A stretch of DNA of 64,000 nucleotides, taken from Gallionellaceae bacterium. Lineage in GTDB: Bacteria; Pseudomonadota; Gammaproteobacteria; Burkholderiales; Thiobacillaceae. Below are positions 59,155 through 64,000 of this stretch, in pieces; positions within the stretch are counted from its first letter, which is position 1; each line of letters begins with the position of its first letter. A program made the translations under genes and the position numbers. Where the stretch lies: contig JAQTLU010000001.1 in the NCBI GenBank assembly GCA_028714735.1, positions 412,697 to 476,696 of the forward strand, given 5' to 3'. The notes beneath the pieces are model-generated. The model saw nothing but the letters and a program-made list of their open reading frames with translations, ran no database searches and was not told where the DNA came from.

Positions 59155-62100
59155 ATGATCCCAAGCTTCTTCATCGACCGCCCGGTATTCGCCTGGGTAA
59201 TCGCCATCCTGATCCTGCTCGGCGGCATCCTGGCGCTCAAGAACCTGCCGGTTTCGCAATACCCCTCGGTGGCGCCGCCCGCCCTCGACATCACGGTCAA
59301 CTATCCCGGCGCCTCCGCCAAGGTGATCGAGGACACCGCGGTCGCCCTGATCGAGCAGGAGATGAACGGCATCGAGAACCTGCTCTACACCTCGTCGGCG
59401 TCGCAGATCAGCACCGGCACGGTGACCCTGACCTTCAAGCCGGGCACCAACCTGGACTATTCCTCGGTCGAGGCGCAGAACCGCATCAAGCGGGTCGAGG
59501 CGCGCCTGCCCGACATGGTGCGACGCCTGGGCGTGACGGTGAACAAGGCGGCGCGCAACTACGTCACCATCATCGCCCTGATCTCGCCCGACAAGAGCAA
59601 GAACAACGTCGACCTCGGCAGCTATGCCGCCGCCAGCGTGCTGGAGCCGATCCGGCGCGTGCCCGGGGTCGGCGAGGCCCTGCTGTTCGGCACCGAATAC
59701 TCCATGCGTCTGTGGCTGAAGCCGGAGAAGCTCCAGGCCTACAACCTCTCCCCTGCCGACGTGGCCAGCGCGGTACGCGCCCAGAACGTCGAACTGGCCT
59801 CCGGCGAGCTCGGCCAGCTGCCCGCCGCGCCCGGCCAGCAGATCAACGCGGTGATCGTCACCAACAGCCGCCTGTCGACGCCGGAGGAATTCGGCAACGT
59901 CATCGTGCGCACCAACCCGGACGGCTCCACCTTGCGGGTGAAGGACGTCGCCCGGGTCGAACTGGGCGCCCAGGACTACTCGGTCGCGGCACGCATCGAC
60001 GGCCAGCCCGCGGCGGCCATCGCGGTGCGCCTGTCGCCCGGCGCCAACGCCCTGTCGACGGTCACGGCGGTCAACGCCAAGATGGACGAACTGGCCAAGT
60101 ACTTCCCCAAGGGGGTGACCTGGGTCGTGCCCTATGACACCTCCAAGTTCGTCGAGATCTCCATCAAGGAGGTGGTCAAGACCCTGGCCGAGGCGGTGTT
60201 CCTGGTCTTCCTGGTGATGTTCCTGTTCCTGGAGAACCTGCGCGCCACCCTGATCCCGACCATCGTCGTCCCCATCGCCCTGGTCGGCGGCGCCCTCGGC
60301 CTCTATGTATTCGGCTTCTCGATCAACGTCCTGACCCTGTTCGCCATGGTCCTGGCGATCGGTATCGTGGTCGACGACGCCATCGTGGTGGTGGAGAACG
60401 TCGAGCGGATCATGACCACCGAAGGCCTGTCGCCGCGCGACGCCACCCGCAAGGCCATGGGCCAGATCGTCAACGCCATCATCGCCATCACCCTGGTGCT
60501 GGTCGCGGTGTTCATCCCGATGGCCTTCTTCCCGGGCTCCACCGGGGCGATCTACCGCGAGTTCTCGGTCACCCTAATCCTGACCATCCTGTTCTCGGTG
60601 CTCATGGCCCTGACCCTGACCCCGGCCCTGTGCGCCAGCCTGCTCAAGCACACGCCGGGCAAGGACATGCTACCGACCACCGGCTTCTTCGGCTGGTTCA
60701 ATCGCTTCTTCGGCCGCACCACCCATGGCTACACCACCTGGGTCGGCCGGGCCGCCAGCAAGACCGGCCGCTACCTGGTCATCTACGCCGTGCTCCTGGT
60801 CGCCACCGGCTGGCTGTTTCAGCGCCTGCCGGGCAGCTTCCTGCCCGAGGAGGACCAGGGCTACTTCCTCAACCTGGTCCAGCTGCCGCCGGGCGCCACC
60901 AACGAGCGCACCCTGGAAGTGTTGTCGCAGGTCGAGCAGTACTACATGAAGCAACCCGAGATCGAACACGTCATCGGCGTGGCCGGCTTCTCCTTCTTCG
61001 GGCGCGGCCAGAACGCCGCCCTCGTCTTCGTCCGTCTCAAGGACTGGGACGCCCGGCCGGGCCAGGAACACGGCGCCCAGGCCATGGTGCACAAGGCCAA
61101 CATGATATTTTTCGGCATCAAGCAGGCCATGGTGTTCGCCATCAACCCACCGCCCATCCCCGAGTTGGCCGCCGCCGGCGGCTTCGACTTCCGCCTGCAG
61201 GACCGCGGCGGCCTGGGCCGGGACAAGCTGCTGGAGGCGCGCAACATGGCGCTCGGCCTGGCCATGCAGGATCCGCGCCTGGTCGGCGTCCGGCCCGAAG
61301 GCCAGGAGGCGGCGCCGCAACTGTTCCTCGATATCGACCGGGTCAAGGCCGAGACTCTGGGGGTGAGCACCGCCGACCTCAACGACACCCTGCAGTCCGG
61401 CCTCGGCGTCGCCTACATCAACGACTTCGTGCGCCAGGGCCGCATCCTGCGCGTCCAGATGCAGGCCGAGGCGGACACCAGGCGCAGCATCGAGGACATC
61501 CTCAAGCTGCCGGTGCGCGGCAAGGGCGGCATGGTCACCCTGTCGGAACTGGCCAAGCCCAGTTGGGTGGTCGGCTCGCCCAAGCTGGACCGCTACAACG
61601 GCCTGCCGGCAATGAAGATCGCCGGCACCCCGGCACCCGGCCGCAGCACCGGCGACGCCCTCCAGGCCATGGAGGAAGTCGCCCAGAAACTGCCGCCGGG
61701 CATCGGCTACGAATGGTCGGCGACCTCCTACGAGGAACGCATGTCCGGCAGCCAGGCCCCGCTCCTGTTCGGCATCTCGATCATCGTGGTGTTCCTGGTC
61801 CTGGCCGCCCTGTTCGAGAGCTGGACCATCCCGCTCGCGGTGATGCTGGTGGTGCCGCTCGGCATCTTCGGCGCCGCCGCCGCGGTGGACCTGCGCGGCC
61901 TGCCCAACGACGTCTACTTCAAGGTCGGCCTGATCGCCATCATCGGCCTGTCGTCGAAGAACGCCATCCTGATCATCGAGTTCGCCCGCCGCCTGCAGGA
62001 TGAGGGCAAGGGCCTGGTCGAGGCCACGCTGGAGGCCTGCCGGTTGCGGTTCCGGCCGATCCTGATGACCTCCATCGCCTTCATCGCCGGCGTCTCCCCG

Positions 62101-62277
62101 CTCGCCATCTCGACCGGCGCCGGCGCCGAGAGCCGCCACGCCATCGGCACCGGCGTCATCGGCGGCATGTTCACCGCCACCGTGCTGGCGGTGTTCCTGG
62201 TGCCGGTGTTCTACGTCGTGGTGCGGCGCATCTTCCCCGGCCATACCCGCATCCACCAGGAGAACGACCATGCGTAA
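59155..62277 (+). CDS. RND multidrug efflux transporter (AcrB/HAE1 family)
   Basis: 1040 residues. SFFIDRPVFAWVIAILILLG is the HAE1 start; proton-relay Asp pair in LAIGIVVDDAIVVVENVERI; KNAILIIEFARRLQDEG in helix 10 has the matching Lys. Twelve membrane helices and two periplasmic loops (about 40-330 and 560-870), with GVAGFSFFGRGQNAALVFV in the porter region. It exports hydrophobic compounds using proton flow. Overlaps the OMF gene by 8 bases. Confidence 0.96.
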   Translation: MIPSFFIDRPVFAWVIAILILLGGILALKNLPVSQYPSVAPPALDITVNYPGASAKVIEDTAVALIEQEMNGIENLLYTSSASQISTGTVTLTFKPGTNLDYSSVEAQNRIKRVEARLPDMVRRLGVTVNKAARNYVTIIALISPDKSKNNVDLGSYAAASVLEPIRRVPGVGEALLFGTEYSMRLWLKPEKLQAYNLSPADVASAVRAQNVELASGELGQLPAAPGQQINAVIVTNSRLSTPEEFGNVIVRTNPDGSTLRVKDVARVELGAQDYSVAARIDGQPAAAIAVRLSPGANALSTVTAVNAKMDELAKYFPKGVTWVVPYDTSKFVEISIKEVVKTLAEAVFLVFLVMFLFLENLRATLIPTIVVPIALVGGALGLYVFGFSINVLTLFAMVLAIGIVVDDAIVVVENVERIMTTEGLSPRDATRKAMGQIVNAIIAITLVLVAVFIPMAFFPGSTGAIYREFSVTLILTILFSVLMALTLTPALCASLLKHTPGKDMLPTTGFFGWFNRFFGRTTHGYTTWVGRAASKTGRYLVIYAVLLVATGWLFQRLPGSFLPEEDQGYFLNLVQLPPGATNERTLEVLSQVEQYYMKQPEIEHVIGVAGFSFFGRGQNAALVFVRLKDWDARPGQEHGAQAMVHKANMIFFGIKQAMVFAINPPPIPELAAAGGFDFRLQDRGGLGRDKLLEARNMALGLAMQDPRLVGVRPEGQEAAPQLFLDIDRVKAETLGVSTADLNDTLQSGLGVAYINDFVRQGRILRVQMQAEADTRRSIEDILKLPVRGKGGMVTLSELAKPSWVVGSPKLDRYNGLPAMKIAGTPAPGRSTGDALQAMEEVAQKLPPGIGYEWSATSYEERMSGSQAPLLFGISIIVVFLVLAALFESWTIPLAVMLVVPLGIFGAAAAVDLRGLPNDVYFKVGLIAIIGLSSKNAILIIEFARRLQDEGKGLVEATLEACRLRFRPILMTSIAFIAGVSPLAISTGAGAESRHAIGTGVIGGMFTATVLAVFLVPVFYVVVRRIFPGHTRIHQENDHA

Positions 62278-63703
62278 GTTCGTCCTCGCCGCCCTGCCGG
62301 CAGCCCTGCTGCTGATCTCCGGCTGTTCCATGCTGCCCGGCTACGAGCGTCCGGCCGCGCCGGTGCCCGCACAGTGGCCACAACCTGCCGCCACCGCGGC
62401 GCAGACCCCGGCGGTCGGCCTGTCCTGGCAGCAGATGCTGCCCGACCCGCGCCTGCAGGCCCTGATCGAGGCCGCCCTGGCCAACAACAGGGACCTGCGC
62501 ATGTCGATCGCCCGGGTCGAAGAGGCGCGTGCGCTGTACGGCATCAGCCGGGCCGACCGGTTGCCCACCCTGAACCTCAACGCTGGCGAATCGGCGGCCC
62601 GCGTACCGGCCGACCTGACCGGCACCAGCCAGTCCAGGACCAGCCGGCGCTACGACGTGGCGCTCGGCATCACCGCCTTCGAACTCGACTTCTGGGGCCG
62701 GGTGAAGAGCCTGAACGAGGCGGCCAGGGCGAGCTATCTGGCCTCCGAGGAGGCGCGCAACGCGTTCCGGATCGGCCTGATCGCCGACGTCGCCGGGGCC
62801 TACTTCACGGCCCGCGAACTGGACGAACGCCTGGCCCTGACCCGCGCCACCCTGGAAAACCGCAAGGGCATGCGCTTCCTGGTCGAGAAGCGGCGCGACG
62901 TCGGCCTCGCCGGCGACCTCGACTACCTGGCCGCCAATGGCGCCTACGAGGCGGCGCGCGCCGACCTCGCCAACCTGGAACGCAGCCGGGCCCAGGCCGG
63001 GAACGCCCTCGCCCTGCTGGTCGGCAGCCAGCCGGACACGCTGCCGGCGGGACGTAGCCTGAGCGACCAGGGCGTGGTCGGCGACCTCGCCGTGACCGTG
63101 CCCTCGGAAGCGCTTCTGGCCCGGCCCGACGTGCGCGCCGCCGAGCAGCGCCTGATCGCTGCCAACGCCAACATAGGCGCCGCCCGCGCCGCCTTCCTGC
63201 CGCGCATCGGCCTCAGCCTGGCGCTCGGCAGCGCGAGCGGCAGCCTGTCCGGACTGTTCGACTCCGGCTCGGGCGCCTGGACCTTCGCGCCCAGCCTGGT
63301 CCAGCCCCTGTTCGACAGCGGTCGCAACAAGGCCGGCCTGAGCCTGGCCGAGGCGCGCAAGGTGATCGCCGTGGCCGACTACGAAAAGACCATCCAGCAG
63401 GCCTTCCGCGAGGTGGCCGACCTGCTCGCCGCACGCGACCGCCTGGCCGAGCAGATCAAGGCCCAGGAGGCCACCGAAAAGGCCCAGACCGACCGCCTGG
63501 CCCTGGTCGAGGCACGCCAGAAGGCCGGCGCGTCGAGCTACCTGGAGGTACTGGACGCCCAGCGCGACGCCTACACCGCCCAGCAAGGCACCGTGCAGGC
63601 AAGGACGGCCCTGCTGGTCACCAACGCGCAACTCTACAAGGCGCTCGGCGGCGGCCAGGACACGGCGGCTCCCGAGCCGGCCGCGACCACGGCGAAACCA
63701 TGA
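62270..63703 (+). CDS. Outer-membrane factor lipoprotein, NodT family (RND operon)
   Basis: 477 residues. Signal with lipobox LLISGCSML; SWQQMLPDPRLQALIEAALA, YDVALGITAFELDFWGRVKS and EALLARPDVRAAEQRLIAAN are OprM-type repeats. Third gene of the AcrAB-like operon; distinct from the OMF at 53315, so each pump has its own channel. Confidence 0.95.
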   Translation: MRKFVLAALPAALLLISGCSMLPGYERPAAPVPAQWPQPAATAAQTPAVGLSWQQMLPDPRLQALIEAALANNRDLRMSIARVEEARALYGISRADRLPTLNLNAGESAARVPADLTGTSQSRTSRRYDVALGITAFELDFWGRVKSLNEAARASYLASEEARNAFRIGLIADVAGAYFTARELDERLALTRATLENRKGMRFLVEKRRDVGLAGDLDYLAANGAYEAARADLANLERSRAQAGNALALLVGSQPDTLPAGRSLSDQGVVGDLAVTVPSEALLARPDVRAAEQRLIAANANIGAARAAFLPRIGLSLALGSASGSLSGLFDSGSGAWTFAPSLVQPLFDSGRNKAGLSLAEARKVIAVADYEKTIQQAFREVADLLAARDRLAEQIKAQEATEKAQTDRLALVEARQKAGASSYLEVLDAQRDAYTAQQGTVQARTALLVTNAQLYKALGGGQDTAAPEPAATTAKP

Positions 63704-63863
63704 CCCGGGCAACCAGGCTCTTTCGACAAGGGGTTAGGGTTTCCAGGCCGGCAGGGAAGAGCCTCTTAACGCGGACATAGCCGGTTTCCGGGGCAGGCCG
63801 GCTACTCGCCGGTCTTGCCGCGCCCCGTGGCGGGTAAATCAGAACCGGGCCCGGCGCCACTCA

Positions 63864-63884
63864 AAAAACCATCCAGGGTTTTCA
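63864..63884 (-). terminator. Probable terminator after the PEP-CTERM gene
   Basis: On the minus strand AAAACC, CTGGAT loop, GGTTTTTT, just after the stop codon; the pair CCGGGCC (63845) and GGCCCGG (63889) could extend it. The rest of 63704-63906 holds GC-rich inverted sequence (GCCGG repeats) but no gene. Confidence 0.5.
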
Positions 63885-63906
63885 GACTGGCCCGGGCAGA
63901 GGAAGA

Positions 63907-64000
63907 TCAGCCGCGATTCTTGCGGCGACGCGCCACCGTGCCCATCAGGCCGAGGCCGGCCAGCATCATGGCGTAGGTCTCGGGCTCGGGTACGCCGGTG
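63907..64000 (-). CDS. PEP-CTERM sorting-domain protein, C-terminal end (5' part outside window)
   Basis: The last bases, read on the minus strand, encode TGVPEPETYAMMLAGLGLMG then TVARRRKNRG and a TGA. VPEPETYAMMLAGLGLMG is a complete PEP-CTERM signal: V-P-E-P, a hydrophobic helix and an Arg-rich end, as used by exosortase EpsH-type sorting of exopolysaccharide-linked secreted proteins. What the rest of the protein does cannot be seen. Confidence 0.92.
   Translation of the reverse strand, partial: TGVPEPETYAMMLAGLGLMGTVARRRKNRG

Noticed and set aside
63704..63906. Riboswitch, for example cyclic-di-GMP type, near the PEP-CTERM gene
   Set aside because: GC-rich stems are present, but none of the conserved bases of the class were found, and the region is downstream of that gene.

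Overview
This window is a GC-rich (roughly two thirds G+C) chromosomal segment of a betaproteobacterium, most likely an autotrophic or facultative sulfur oxidiser of the Thiobacillaceae/Nitrosomonadales/Rhodocyclales type. The clues are the rpoE-rseA-rseB-rseC-degQ order, the ilvBHC-psd-pssA-leuA operon, L21-L27-Obg-ProB, a cytoplasmic-type sulfite dehydrogenase SoeABC, a YeeE/YedE sulfur transporter, c4-type cytochromes and a PEP-CTERM protein at the right edge. Species assignment is inference; no rRNA gene is present. No prophage, transposase or CRISPR array is seen, and almost everything is densely packed housekeeping DNA with many 4-bp ATGA start/stop overlaps.

Layout. 1-1.5 kb: the 3' end of glycogen phosphorylase and two small unknown genes. 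1.5-5.8 kb (minus): the sigma-E envelope-stress operon rpoE-rseA-rseB-rseC-degQ plus a glutaredoxin-like gene, with a probable sigma-E autoregulatory promoter. 5.8-6.06 kb: a 265-bp MITE-like element with inverted ends, abutting nadB. 7.6-8.3 kb: a gene-free block of inverted repeats. 8.3-12.5 kb: pepA (minus) divergent from lptF-lptG, and an RDD protein. 12.5-15.4 kb: rplU-rpmA, then obgE-proB. 15.4-15.7 kb: a cluster of small palindromic repeats. 15.7-22.6 kb: small secreted and membrane proteins, then on the minus strand sucC-sucD-holC-unknown and valS. 22.7-24.4 kb: wrbA, a HugZ-like protein and DUF2069. 24.5-26.5 kb: a two-gene cytochrome unit (membrane cytochrome plus tetrahaem c4-like lipoprotein) with its own promoter and terminator.

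26.5-33.1 kb (minus): ilvB-ilvH-ilvC, psd-pssA, a putative leucine-rich leader peptide, and leuA; branched-chain amino acid synthesis is interleaved with phosphatidylethanolamine synthesis. 33.2-37.8 kb (minus): soeA-soeB-soeC, for cytoplasmic oxidation of sulfite with electrons passed to quinone. 38-41.8 kb: an Atm1-type ABC exporter, tRNA-Lys(TTT), a TlpA-like thioredoxin-fold protein and a YeeE/YedE sulfur transporter. 41.8-52.4 kb (minus): one long string yebC-ruvC-(UbiA-type prenyltransferase)-ruvA-ruvB-ybgC-tolQ-tolR-tolA-tolB-pal-cpoB-queE-queC, linking Holliday-junction processing, the Tol-Pal envelope machine and queuosine precursor synthesis. 52.4-63.7 kb: an AcrR-like TetR repressor (minus) and two back-to-back tripartite efflux operons: an outer-membrane factor with a MacA-like adaptor and a split MacB (ATPase and permease in separate genes), then an AcrA-AcrB-OMF RND system preceded by a near copy of the known enterobacterial AcrR operator. 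The window ends inside a PEP-CTERM gene.

The best candidates for something under-described are the 24.5-26.5 kb cytochrome pair, the leader peptide before leuA, the palindromic repeat family at 15.4-15.6 kb (also present inside the 5.8 kb element), and the AcrR-type operator lying 4.9 kb from its likely repressor gene.
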